Position numbers and translations under genes: made by a program. The notes under the pieces were generated by a model. The model saw only the letters and a list, made by a program, of their open reading frames with translations, was not told the DNA's origin and searched no databases. Source: Anseranas semipalmata (taxonomy: Eukaryota; Chordata; Aves; Anseriformes; Anseranatidae). From it: a stretch of DNA of 64,000 nt. Below are positions 23,609 to 35,281 of this stretch, one piece after another; within the stretch, counting starts at the first letter, position 1; each line of letters opens with the position of its first letter. The DNA lies in contig VXAA01003849.1 of assembly GCA_013399115.1 (NCBI GenBank), positions 1,318,685 to 1,382,684 on the forward strand, read 5' to 3'.

Positions 23609-25011
23609 GAGAGGAAATGGCTGAGAACTTTGTATGAGCTTAAGTATACTAGTAATGGTATTGCAATTTGGAGGATGTCCAAAGAAATGCAGGAGAGCAG
23701 GAGGCACAGGCTAGTCAGAGAAGTTTTATAAATAATGCTATATGTGCCTGAATGTTGATAGTGTTTTTTTAGCCCACTACAGAACCAGCGGTGAGGAGGG
23801 TAAACCAGGAGTGACCTAAGAACAAATAAGGTGGCTTGGGCAAATTAAAGTCAAGAAGTTTCTCACCTTTACCCACTAAACCAATCTCAATAAACTCCCA
23901 GCAACAAAACAGTTAATGAAAATATTACAACAGCTAGTTTCAGGTTGACTTGCTAAAGATATTTCTGGCAAACAAGGTAGTTGCAGAAATCTTTTAACGT
24001 ATTCCCACACGTTAGTGTTTAAACAGAAGAGCAGAAGCAGGACAGGATGCTTGGGGTGGGGCAGTTATATTTTTCCCCTGCAACAAGTCTCACTAAAATG
24101 AGATTTCAGCCTGAGGGTACGTCCAGGAGTGTAGTCCTCATTCCTTGCCCCAGAGCAGCACGCCATGTACTCACCCCACTTTTCTTTCAGGAGACAGGCA
24201 GGTGTTGAGCAGACAGATCCCAGTGCACGAAAAAGATGTGTGGTGTTTGCCTTAGCCAGTACATGGGGTTATCAAGCTCCATGATTACCCACCACTGGGT
24301 CCAAGAGCAAAGAGTGAATGCTTTGGCTAGGCTTACTGGTCTTCATGTAAACCTCTCTCCAGCAATGCACTATTAAAAGTGCAAATCATGAAGCTATCAG
24401 AGAGGGGATTATAACATGTACTAAAATGGGACAATTTCACACTTCATAATTAAATTGACGGAGAGATTAAAGAAAGGTTGCTTTCATAAATAAATATGAG
24501 GAATACGGTGTGGTAAGAGATAATCTGCCTTTTATTAGGTCATCTGGAAATAAAAGACCTGAAATACAAATTATTGTTTTTGTAGAGGATAAAATCATAT
24601 CCACTGCTTCTGATGTCATATGTGAATGTTGGATGGAGACAAGGTGATCTACATTTATTGTATGCCATGTAACATAATGATCACCTAAAAAGCTTTCCTT
24701 TGTCATCATTTAAAAGTAGATCATATTGTGCCAGGGAAAGTATGGAAATAACAGATTTTGTGAACACTGGGTCTGTGCATACATATTAGCTTATAATGCT
24801 TACAGTTTGTGAGGATGTAGATGAGGAGATATTTATTCTCAACCTGAAGTTAAGGTAATAATTTTTTGGAATGCTCAGTTGTAAAATTGATACTTCCAAA
24901 TAATTTAAACTAGAAAATTAAGAGTTCTATGAAACAACCACTAATTCTGGGGGGTTTCTTTTTTAGCTAGTTACGCATACTTATATGATGGTAGAACTTG
25001 CCCTCAAAACT

Positions 25012-25063
25012 GTTAAAACTATGTATGTTTACTATGTATGTTATTGTTAAAACTATGTATGTT
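25012..25063. repeat. 18-bp direct repeat, 34-base period
   Basis: GTTAAAACTATGTATGTT occurs exactly at 25012-25029 and 25046-25063, with a partial copy ACTATGTATGTT between them (25031-25042). Recent slippage-type duplication. Confidence 0.9.
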
Positions 25064-26404
25064 CAATAAGTTCTAACTGCACGTATAAACCATTGTATTT
25101 ACTTTCCTCGTCCATATACATCTAAATATACAAAAAAAAGAACGTCTCATACATCTAACTATATGATAAAAAAAAAGAAAAACAAACGAAGAAGACACGG
25201 AGGCAAAGTATAATCTATATCTGTGTATATACACCATAAACTTTTTATTTAAAGGTTTTTTTCCCTAATGCTCATATTTTTCATGCTTTGTTTTTCCAAC
25301 TCAGAGTGCTTCAGATCAGGGTTGCGACATGTGGTGGTGGAACAGCTCCATGAAAAGAGATATAAGCAATACTTTTGTGACTAGTCGAGAGCCTGTGGGT
25401 CAGAACACTCATTTGGGTAATGAGATAATATCCCCATCAGGTCTTAAATAGGAATTTCCAACATTAGAGTCTTAACAACCGCGCTATTGCTATTAAATTT
25501 TTTTTGTGGTCTATTTGGTGTTGTCCTGGATGTGTTAAATCTTTTCTCAGCAAGATGTTTTCAACAGCTAGTATGGTCTTGATGATATGATTCATTTGAC
25601 AGCTTTTCCAGATTCCTTAAAAAATGAAAAACCCAATTAACTCTGGGCTGTATTCCAGTAATATATCACACATCACCATTCTAAACAAATTTGATAGACT
25701 TTAAGTATATGAAAGGGTCTCATGTTCACCATCATATTTCTGTTATCCAGTTAAAAACTGTGCTTCAAAAAGCATGAAATAGGGTGAAAATGGATGTAAA
25801 ACTGAAATAAAGTTAAATCCTTATTATCTGGTTAATGTTTTTCTTGACCATGCAATTATATCACATTTTCAAATTTTAACTTTTAGACCTGTGATAGCTT
25901 GAGATGTGCTTGATTTTTAATGAAAGGTGGGGTTTTCTTCTATTCCCTTGTGTCTAAGAATTGTAGCTCTAAGATAGCATGACGAGTCCTTATTATACTA
26001 AGAGAAGTAGTGATATTGCTCAAAAGAAAGTGGTACCAAATGATGTGTACAGGTCTCTTGATGCTACACTGTTGTGGTGTCTTTGGTGGGAAATTCCCCA
26101 GTGAAATAGATTCAAATGAGTATTTCTTAACAAAACAGAATAATTTTGATTTTTCATTTTTTTAATATTTTTATTTATTTTATCACTGAGCTTCAGGTTT
26201 TGAATGTGTTGCAAATTTTGATATCACCCATTCCATGTTGACAAATATAAGTGATACCCTGGAAAAAAAAGCAATCTTAACTCTCTATGTAGAATGGTGG
26301 GCTCTGAATTGAATGTTACCACTTAGCAATGAGATCTTGGAATTATAATGAATAGTTCTTGTGAAAGCATCAGTTTAATGCTCAGTAGCAATAAAAATGT
26401 AAAT

Positions 26405-26905
26405 TGAATGTTAGGAATTGTTAGAAAAGAAATAGAGAACAAAAGAGACTGCATAAATCCCTACAGAGTTAATGTCCCCTCTTCTTAAAAAGCATAGTGT
26501 AGAACTGGAGAAAGTTCAGAGAAAGGCAGTAAGAAAAATGTGGAAGTGTCATCACACAAATAATGACTTATAAGTCATCAGTTTTGAGGAAAAAGAATAG
26601 AGAGAATGATCTTCACTTGTTTCCAACAAGACCTATGTATCTATGAACCTAGCACTTAACCAGTTCAAAACAAGCAAAAAATTACATGAAAGATCCCACT
26701 GAGGTCAACTAGACACAAACACATCACTGCTGGCACAGGAGATCCCAATGCAAATTTGCTGGGGGCTGAGAGATACTCTGTGAAAATCATCACTGCAGGT
26801 TTTCATACTCTTCCTGAGGCATCTGCTGTTGATTACTATTGGAAACAGGCTCCCAGGCCAGGTGGACCTTCGGTTTGACAGTGTGACCAGTCCTATATTC
26901 CCACG
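26405..26905 (+). mobile_element. Old CR1-class LINE fragment, 3' end
   Basis: Plus-strand remnant of the same lineage as the 14.3 kb element. It opens with 'ttaggaattgttagaaa', then 'gaactggagaaagttcaga' with 'gaaaggcagtaag' (26498-26535), the end of the CR1 coding region where it passes into the 3' part. It ends with 'gcatctgctgttgattac', 'acaggctcccaggccagg' and 'tggaccttcggtttgac' (26818-26878), the characteristic terminal block. The coding portion is frameshifted and full of stops. The 3' end is near 26905. Its terminus is the reverse complement of the start of the 14.3 kb element, which supports both assignments. Confidence 0.72.
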
Positions 26906-27501
26906 ATACATAGCAGCATTAGAAGAATTTGTCAGTGGAGGAGCTGGAGTTTTCTGATAGTTTGACCGAGAGCAGCTGACGCTTCTCAAGTTTGAAGAGT
27001 ATGAGGCTGAAGGGTAAGCTTATTCATTCAGATGTTGATGCTTGGTATGAACTAAATCTAATGAACGGATGATGCACAAGGGATGAGAGGAAGGAGCTAT
27101 GTTTCTCAGAGCTGTTGCCACAGGCTGGCTGAACAGAAAACAGACGGGGGGCATGGGCAAAAAAAGGATGTGAGTAAACTTCTCTGAGATAACTGCTGTC
27201 TTCAGGCTTTCTTGTAGCCTGTGGTCAATGGACATGCTTTTTCCCGTTGTTGTTAACTTGATAATCAGGGGCTTAGAGAAAGTGCACAAAGAGTAACGTC
27301 TGCGCTGCCATGGTTTGATATAAAGTGTAAACAAATGGTGTCTTTTACTTGCCATCTGATAAAGCTGAGGTAGATAGGTGCTTGGTTCTCACACCGCTCT
27401 CTTTTGATGGGTGAGAAAGTTTAAGAGTATGGACATAGCTGTACTGCACAGCCTCCAGGCCAGTGAATGTGCTCAAGCCTGCTATCTATTGCTATAGGTG
27501 C

Positions 27502-27541
27502 AACCTACAACCTATATATATAACCTATAACCTACAACCTG
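27502..27541. repeat. Degenerate AACCTAY tandem repeat
   Basis: AACCTA recurs with spacers: AACCTAC, AACCTATATATA, TAACCTA, TAACCTAC, AACCT. It superficially resembles decayed telomeric CCCTAA repeats, but no unit has three C, so it is treated as a local short tandem. Confidence 0.7.
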
Positions 27542-28093
27542 TCTTTTTGGCCCCTGTTACCCAGCTGACCTGAGTAGGAAAATGTGTAAATATAGATTTG
27601 CATATTTTACAGACCAACAATAGCTGTGATTTTGGATTGTATTAGAGCAGCTTGAAAAGCTCCTGGTGCCCTGCCCCGGCAGCTCTACAGCCAAACTTAT
27701 ATCCCATATAACTACCCAGACAGTTGTTACTTCAAGTAAACCACTGGGCTGCTGCACACAATTGTATCAGCATTTGTCTACGTTCAATGCTTATGATCCT
27801 TGAGAAATGCCAAAACTTAGTTTTGGTTTTTCTCAAATTTAAATAAAAAACTGAAATTTCAAATTTTACTGAGAAATGGCGTTTGGGACTTGCTTTACTG
27901 GAAGTCATCAAAAGAATTATTATCAAAGATTTCATTTCACTAAAGTCAAAAGTATGTTTTGGCTTTATTATTCTGATTTTCAAGTAATAACATATTTGAA
28001 ACATTAACTTTTATAGTATATAATAATTGAAACAATGAAGTCCAAATGAAATCATTTAACCTTTTAGAAGTAAAAACAAATAATCTTCTTTAA

Positions 28094-28112
28094 TTTTTTT
28101 TTTTTTTTTTTT
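28094..28112. repeat. T19 homopolymer
   Basis: Nineteen T in a row. A second run of fifteen T lies 270 bases on, at 28380-28394. Confidence 0.95.
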
Positions 28113-31100
28113 GTGAACTCAATACAGATCGTTGAGTCATCACTTGCTAATGGAAAACAGTTCTTCTGGAACTGCTTCAAACACTCCTAGCAGGATATAA
28201 GACATTTAAATTCCAGCATGTAGATAAAAGCCCTCCCCCCAAAAACCTTGTACTCTAAATAGCAAAATTACACAAACTAAACAAATGTTTATGTTTTGTG
28301 CCTGCATATCACACATGAGTGCTTGTGAATATAGTCTAACACATTTGACAGTTCTGCTGGTCTTAGTACTTAATTCTGCTTTTTTTTTTTTTTTCTCTGA
28401 AATTTTTTCTCCTTTCATCTTTTCTTGCTAATGCTGGCTATAATCTGTGTTATATTCTATCCCATATAGTAATGCTCACAGGAGCATTTTGAAGTTAAAA
28501 TAATTTTCAAGTATTGATTTTATACTCTGTTGTATTACAATGACTCTTTCATCTTTGTTTTCAGAAGGTATTTTGAAAGCCACAGTTACTCAAACCTCAT
28601 ACCTTGCTAGCGAGAGGAACAAAGGCTGAACGCTATTTAGCTCAAAGTGTCAATCAGGACAGAACAAGTTAAATAGCAGCTAACACATTGGCAGATGAGT
28701 AACACAGAATGGTTACTAAGCAGTGCTGAGTGCTGTTTGTCCTAGTCTACCTCAGCAGCTTAATGTGTTTACTTATTCATCTGCATCTGTTAGGGTGTAG
28801 CCATTGTCAGTAATGGGTAATTTTCCCAGTAGAGACACGGTTTTGGGGCTTGTCTTACAAACCCATCCAGACCTGGAGGATACTACTGTGATTAAACTAA
28901 TTGATTTCAATAGGTGCTAATCATGCAGGCTCTGGCAAAACACAGTGATGGAAAACTTCAGTGTCCTTCAGACAACAAATGATTATCGTACTTCACCCAA
29001 ATTCTCATATAAAGATGAGATTTTTTCCATCCTGATTGGGGTAACTATTTGGCATTTTGATAGCGGTACCCCATGCTAGGCTGGTTCACTTTATCAGCCT
29101 CAATTTGCTACTAGGAAATAGCCTGTGGATAAGACTGATTCTCAGCACTGTAAGGAGACATCACTATTTAACGCCTGTTACAGGATCTGATTAAGCAAAT
29201 GGAAATTACCTGACAAGTTGCCCCACATGTCTGCTTAAACACTTGCTCCAGAGGTAATATTTACTGTGCCCTGACTTGTAGAGCTGGCTATGAAGATGTC
29301 AGCTTGCTGTTTCATGGCTGGGCTTCTACCGAGGTTGTTTTAAACACAGGGTGACTTGCTTTTCCCCTCTTTTGTACCAGCAGTAAAGAGAGGGGGAAGG
29401 ATGGATGTGAAGGGGAACACCGCAAATGACAGCCTGAGCTGAAGACTGCACCTGGGTGTGTATAAGGGTCGCCCAGAGATGCTTTATCTGGAGAAAATGC
29501 TCAAGAGCAGAACGCAGCCTTGCTGCTCCCTCTCATTGGGAATAGCCTTTATTTCATTGCAGCTTTCATTTCAGACTGTGCTGGCAAATGAGGGATGCCA
29601 TAAGCCTGATTAAATTTCCATGATTTATATATCTGCAGCACACAGAGTCCGTAATTAAGACAATGGGGGACAGAGGCCCTGACTGTGAGGTACAAGCACA
29701 GAACTTCACGTCAGATGAGAGAGAGAGACATGTAAGTGAGCAAATACAAGCTAAAAGTGAGGCAGTATCGATCAGCATGTTGGCCAGTAGCCTCCATATG
29801 TTAGTATCTTCTCAATATGTTTGTAGCCACTTTGGAAGAAGAGAGGGTTAAGATGGGCTCTTCAGTAACTTAGATTCGATTACTGAACTGCAGAGAGATG
29901 TTAAACAAGAGGCTGTCGGGAGAAAGATGATTGGAATATAGGTGCCTGTGGTGGAGGCTGGTCTCATGAATGTGGAAAAATTCAGTGGGAGCATGGTGAG
30001 AACCTGCTGGCACCTTAATGGAAAACTGGAGGAGGAATCAGGATGATCTTCTGTCTGACCCATTTACAGAAGAGGAAGGAGAAAATGACCAAGCAAGGTA
30101 AGTGAGGGCAAGATTGCAAGATGAAGAAGAGAGTTAATTGTGTTGAACCCAGTTTGACAGATCATGGAGGATGGGGAAATAGCAGTGCTGAGTTTTGGCT
30201 GAAAACTGTTCTGGAGAGAATAATTTGGAAGTGATGAGAGCAGGAAGCTCATCTTTTACATATAACAGATGCATACCATATTGCAAGTAAAATATATGAA
30301 TATCTGTAAGGTGCATTTGTACACAATGCATATACCATAGGCACTCTATAAATTTGGGTTAAGCCAAAGAAAGGATTTGGGAATACACAAGCTCAGTCCC
30401 TACAACAGAACAATGGGAAAACAAATTTACAAGTAGCCATACACTGTTTGACAGCAGCTGAAGCTGCCAAAGCAGAATAAGGTTAGTTGGTCCCAACCCC
30501 ACAGCAATGGACTAATGTCTCAGTTTCCATCTCCTCGTGCAAAGAGTGGCTGTGACTTTCCCATCAGCCTGACGTGCCTTACTCCTGGTCTCAGCAGTGA
30601 GACCAACGTGTGATTCCATCCCTGCCAGATAGTGAGGCCCAGACTAATTGGAAATAAATGGGGAAACCAGATAGGGATAGAACAATCAAATTAAAATAGG
30701 TTTAAGATGAATAATTCTCCTTAGTACTTGAGGAGGAACTTGGCAAGACCAGAGAGCAGTGTGCTGAGGGACAGGAGAATTTCCTCTGTGTTCGAAGATG
30801 GGAAACGTCTCCAAGTTAGTGGTGCACCCTTGTGTAAGGGAAAGCACAGCATGGCTTAATTCTTACCACCAATTTATGATCTGGGGCGCACATTTTGGGG
30901 TACCAACAGCCAGACAGCCTGGCCATGACAGATTCCTTGACTGGAGCAGAGCGTGGCTGCTTTTTGTGCCTTGCAAGAGCAAATGATCCTGCTGCCGTTT
31001 GTGTGAGGCACCTCTCCCCTGGCTGCAGCATCCCTCCCCTGGGGCTGGGCTCCTGGTACCAAGCACGCTATGCAGCCCTGAAGGTCAGCCGGCCACGCTC

Positions 31101-31887
31101 GTTGGCACAGCGTGAGTGACAGCCCACCCTAGATGCCGACAGGCCCACAAAAGGAAACAGGCATCAGTCACATTGTTATAGGAAGGTACGGGACCCGCGA
31201 TGCCTCCCGTGACATGAGTGCCTTTCGTGCTCATAATAAATTACCTCGGCTCAAATGTCCCTGATGCATTTACAATTACAGCATACTCTTAGATTGGAAC
31301 AAGCAGTTCTGGTTTTGCTACAGAAGTGGCGAAATCCAAGTCCCTACTTGCGTTCTGGCCACCTTTTGAACGTCTCCTTTTGGCAGCGCGGTTGGGTCTT
31401 TGCTTGCTTTCACCTCCACGCCAGGCAGGCAGGCAGCAGGAGCTGGGGCACCCAATGCTCCCAATGTCCTGTTCTCCTGGGTGAGCTCTGCCCTGGCTGG
31501 AGAAGGGGGATGAGTGGTGCCACCTTTGGGGTTTGCAAGGCCGCGGCAGCCGGGACGCTTCCCTGCTCGATGCACTGCTACCGCAGCAGAAACACCGCGG
31601 CCATTTCCCCCTCCTGCTCGGCAGGACGTGGGGAATACAGGGGGTTCGTGCCCCGGTCGCTCTGCCACGAGTTGCGAGGACGCTGCTCTCTGCTGCACGG
31701 CGTTCTTTATTCATTAACATTTTCTTACCTCCACACCTGTTTAATATTACATATTCAGCTTGGAAATACTGTCCTTTTTGTCCCCTTTTACACCATCTGT
31801 TGACACAATCCAGCCTGTGCCTGGGTAGGATCCAGCTGGCACGCACAGGGGGTGAGCGCATTCGCATCTCCCGAAATTGCTGATTCA

Positions 31888-31911
31888 GGGAGGGGCGAGG
31901 GGCGGGGGGGG
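31888..31911 (+). promoter_or_regulatory. G-quadruplex motif
   Basis: Four G runs, GGG, GGGG, GGGG and G8, separated by A, CGA and C. Loops of 1-3 bases make this a strong canonical quadruplex pattern, and it sits in the CpG island near an SP1-type box, where such motifs are common at promoters. Confidence 0.7.
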
Positions 31912-32049
31912 CACCATGCTCAGAAGTCTCCCCGCAGCTGAGGAGCCCATCGCTGCCACCAGCGACGGTGCCCCGCGCTATCAATGCACAGCCGTCCTTT
32001 CACCCCGGCCTGCCCTCCCCTCGCCCCGACGTGCCTGCTGCGATCGCGG

Positions 32050-32135
32050 GAACAATGGCAAGCGCCGAGTGCCCGGCACAAAGACAACAGCTGCACTCCC
32101 GGGTCAGGCTTTGCAGCCTCCTCGAACAATGGCAA
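32050..32135 (+). promoter_or_regulatory. Duplicated SOX-like site
   Basis: GAACAATGGCAA occurs exactly at 32050-32061 and 32124-32135, 74 bases apart. It contains AACAATGG, the preferred core of SOX HMG-box factors. A third related word, ACAAAG, lies between them at about 32080. An exact 12-base repeat in otherwise non-repetitive CpG-island DNA suggests selection or local duplication. Confidence 0.4.
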
Positions 32136-32159
32136 TGTGTAACCCCATCCCAGCGCCCG

Positions 32160-32300
32160 GCCCCGAATAATTTATTTATAGATGCAATATCTCTTTCTGC
32201 GGTCTATTTAAGAATGACTTTTCATAAATGCATGGAAATTGAAATTATTCTCTGCTTTCCCCCGAAAGATTAAGGTATCTGCGCTGTACAGATAAATAGC
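32160..32300. promoter_or_regulatory. AT-rich candidate enhancer block beside CpG island
   Basis: Sequence changes sharply from CpG-rich to AT-rich at 32165. TTATTTATAG (32172-32181) is an exact MEF2-type site (reverse CTATAAATAA), and TGCGGT at about 32198 is a RUNX-type core, followed by ATAAATGCAT. The non-repetitive, motif-dense texture resembles deeply conserved non-coding elements, but conservation cannot be seen from one sequence. Confidence 0.3.
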
Positions 32301-35232
32301 GTAATTTTGGAGGGCAAGAGGGAGAAAAGTAATTGGAATGTATGTAATGAAAGACTGGGGGAAGTTGATTCATTGTTATGCGTGCATTTGTTTTTTTTTT
32401 TTTTTTTAATTAAATATATTTCATTATTAGTGTCTTTGTAATAATGGGCACATGTTTAAAAATAGGAAAGAAATATTGAAACTGAGGTGGGGGGGAGCTC
32501 TCCTAGGCAATGAATGCCAGCCTTTCCTCTCCACGAGATGCCTGGTTGCCTCTTTGGTAATAAAACCTCTTTCACACCAACAAACTGTAAGTATAAGCAT
32601 CTGCTCGGAATGGAGAATTTTCTGACATCCAGGAGACCATGAGTCATCTCTCACATGAAAATATGGTCAGCTCAGCCCACTGCTTAGTTCTCTTAAGTAC
32701 AGTGCTTGCAGCTTATGGTCTAAATGTATACTTTAACACAAGATGAGAAATGGGGAAGATCACCTAGCTCCTCAAAAAGAACTAAAAACAGTAAGAATGC
32801 TTCTTTCTGTAACTTCTGAACACCAGTAATTTCAACAAACCTGTCATATTTTTCTAACAATAACTCCATAACTAATTTAGGTTAGGTGTTTCCTTTCACT
32901 ACAACTAAGTTTAATATTTTTTTGTTTAATACCTGTTCTCTGAATGCAGACAGTTAGGGGCTTAGTGAGACTGCTTTCCTGACTTAAACCAATTGGTGTA
33001 GGAGTCGTGAGCATGAAGCACTTCATGCATGCATCCACCTTTTTGCGTGCTGGTGAACATGCACGCGTAAGGGAAGTGAGACAAGATAGTGTCCATGTAG
33101 GAAAGCGCTTTGGTATGGTTAAACATTCTCCAAACGCCTTCATCAGATTTAATAACAAACTGATAGCTCCTGTACACCCATGTGATGTGAAGCATGCTTT
33201 ATCAGTTGCTCTGGAATAAAAAGAAAACATTTTTATATTAGCAAACACCACATATAACATTATTAGCATCTCTCTATAAAGTGTGCTGGAAAATGCATGG
33301 TCTCTTTATATTTTTTCCTGTCCACAGGAAAAGCCTCATGACTGGCAGCTGGTTGCCTGCCCTATTATCTGAGTCTGCGTCCAGCCTGGCTAATTACAGT
33401 CACTGATTACTAAACACTGAGCAGCACTGTCACCTGCCTTAGCCTGACAGGATTATACCATCTGTGCCACATGGCCAGGGTATGGAAAGCTGGTGAAAGG
33501 TCACAACAAGGGGCAAATAGCCCTTAATGGGAGGTACACGTCTGTTTACAGACGTGACAGCTGACTGTCATTAGGGTATATATATGTATTCGCAGCTGAA
33601 GATACTTCCCAAGGAAGAATTAGTGGCATAGGAAGTGTGACTTTGTCAGACTTTTGTTTTTTAATATCCTGAAATAGGTATCATGTGCTGGAAAGAGACT
33701 AAATACGATCATATCAGACACACTGGAGTAACACAAGATTGGACGTTTTTCCTCCCTACCGCCTTAGAAGTCCCCACACGCTGTAGTGGTGGGTTGTCAA
33801 CGCAGCAGCAGTAGCTGAACTAAAAGGTTTGGAAAAAACTCATCCAGATAAACTGTTGCAAACCTTTGTGCAGACAAAATTGCCTCTTTTAAAAGGAACT
33901 GGTCGGATGTGTTCAGTTTGTGCTTGCAACGCTAGCAAAATTAGCTAGCTTGCACAAACAAGGACCAGGCCTTTCAGCCTGGTAGCAGTGCAGGACCCAG
34001 AGCGCACGTGCTCGGGGTCCCCCCTCTGCAAAATCCCCGCCGCAGCGCAGGTCATGCATCCTCTTACCCACAGCACTTGCAGAAACACCGCTCCTTCCTA
34101 CGCGCCTTCTCTCATCTCCTCCCACACGCTTGCAAGCGCCTTCTGCTCCACCCAGGCTTCGCTTCTGACTGCTACTTTTCATCCCTTTCATGCCAGCAAA
34201 AGTCTCCTCCTCTCTTCCCAAGCGTGTGAGAAGGTGCAGCTCTCTACAGAAAAGATCATGCATTTCCTCTTGTTAGCTGTATGTCCTCGTGTATTTAAGT
34301 TTTGATTTTCCAAAGGGAATCCTGCTGTTTTTTCTACATATCTGGGTTGAGCCCGGCTGAGGTCAGAGACATAGCACGTACTCATTGCCTTGTTGGAAAG
34401 TCCCAGCTCAGATCTCATCCGTCCTCCCCTTCGAGGGTCCCTCCAAGTTACCCTGAGATCCCTGTAATTTAGAGGCCATGAGGGCATGCTTGGAAGGTTC
34501 CTACTGCCTCCAACAGTCTCTGTGTTGTTTCTGTAGGCAACATACACCCAAGAGCATCCATAAAGAAGCCTGGCTCTGACAGTATATACCCACAGGTCCC
34601 ACAGCATGACTCGGGGCACTTACACACTTCCGTCCCCACTTGCTGTCCCATGCATGGATTTTTCCAGGGCATAAACTTAGGCACACAGCTCTCATTTATA
34701 ATTCAGAAGGCCTGAGCTGTCACCTCAGGAGCTGGCATGCTACTTGGTCCTCCTGGGAGGAGACCTGCATCCTCCTGCTCATGCGGAAGACTACAGATGG
34801 CACCATCTTTGCCACGGTCTTCTGCAATGGGTCCCCGAATGGGTTTGTTGCCAATCAGATTATATTGCAACTGCCAGTCAGTGCCATATGAAAGTCAATA
34901 AATTGAAAGAAGGCTGAGGCAGGGAAAACTCCTGCTTGGCACCATGTCTGCAAGATTGTACAAGCAGTGAAGGTGCCATGGTGCTTCTGCTCCCTCCTGA
35001 GCATGTCCAGGACTATCTGCAAAGAGGATGGCAACACAAACTCTGGTGTGGTCGCAGGGTTGTTGGTCTCCTTCCACCACTTTAGCAGTGGGGACCGCCA
35101 CCGCCTGCTAGGGCCACTCCACCGGGCTTGGGTTATGGTCTGGTGGCAGTGGTGGTTGCTGGGTAGGACCCCAAACCATGTCCCCCTGGTGTAGCTCTGC
35201 CACTGGCCTCTGGGTAGGGAGCTTCCTCTTCC
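32301..35232. other. Unique non-coding DNA
   Basis: No gene recognised. T17 lies at 32391-32407. A moderately GC-rich stretch at 33.97-35.2 kb carries overlapping frames on both strands (up to 143 codons, minus 34188-34619), none with a domain signature. The part 33.33-33.60 kb is motif-dense and holds two adjacent hairpins listed separately. Confidence 0.55.
33537..33570. promoter_or_regulatory. Two abutting perfect hairpins with FOX and MEIS-type sites
   Basis: CACGTCTG and CAGACGTG flank TTTA (33537-33556). Overlapping it by two bases, TGACAG and CTGTCA flank CTGA (33555-33570). TGTTTAC at 33543-33549 is a forkhead core, and the TGACAG/CTGTCA pair are MEIS/TGIF cores facing each other. 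Dyad plus known cores suggests a protein-binding site; a chance event is possible. Confidence 0.4.
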
Positions 35233-35281
35233 TCACCTTATTCTGGCTGAAATATGAAGCATTTTCAGCCAGAAAAATGAG
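35233..35281. repeat. Stem-loop: perfect 12-bp stem, extended
   Basis: TTCTGGCTGAAA (35241-35252) and TTTCAGCCAGAA (35263-35274) are exact reverse complements around a 10-base loop. Beyond one mismatch and a small bulge, CTCA (35233-35236) pairs with TGAG (35278-35281), giving a stem of about 18 paired bases. This is shorter than a typical animal pre-miRNA (about 22 or more paired), so an RNA gene is not claimed. Confidence 0.75.

Larger units (their letters stand above)
18245..26404. other. Unique AT-rich non-coding DNA
   Basis: No gene is recognised in these 8 kb; frames up to 94 codons are scattered over both strands. Includes several simple repeats and short duplications listed separately. 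The block 21.4-21.85 kb is richer in GC than its surroundings, with overlapping frames in both directions, and has no family signature. Confidence 0.6.
26906..31329. other. Unique non-coding DNA, possibly with conserved blocks
   Basis: No gene recognised. Stretches 28.59-28.81 kb and 29.57-29.70 kb have mixed, non-repetitive sequence with homeodomain-like (TTAAT, GTAATTAAG) and SOX-like (GAACAAAGG) words, the texture of conserved non-coding elements; this is an impression only. T19 at 28094-28112 and T15 at 28380-28394 are present. The block 29.85-30.25 kb has overlapping 60-70-codon minus frames with no signature. Confidence 0.45.
31330..32180. promoter_or_regulatory. CpG island, candidate promoter or regulatory hub
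   Basis: By hand count about fifty CpG dinucleotides fall in roughly 850 bases, far above the surrounding AT-rich DNA, in two clusters (about 31540-31710 and 31850-32170) split by a short AT-rich part at 31710-31810. The second cluster has an SP1-type GGGGCGGGG box (31898-31906 region), a G-quadruplex motif and repeated SOX-like sites. Open frames of up to 231 codons cross it on both strands; they are expected in GC-rich DNA, where stop codons are rare, and none has a recognisable domain or is followed by a clear splice partner. It could be the 5' end of a non-coding RNA, an alternative promoter or an orphan island. Direction of transcription is not evident. Confidence 0.6.

Noticed and set aside
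27502..27541. Interstitial telomeric repeat
   Set aside because: Units are AACCTAY with only two C; none matches CCCTAA.
31255..31984. Longest open frames (182 codons plus, 231 codons minus) as a protein-coding gene
   Set aside because: They overlap in opposite directions inside the CpG island, where stop codons are rare, and show no domain, no initiation context of note and no splice partner.
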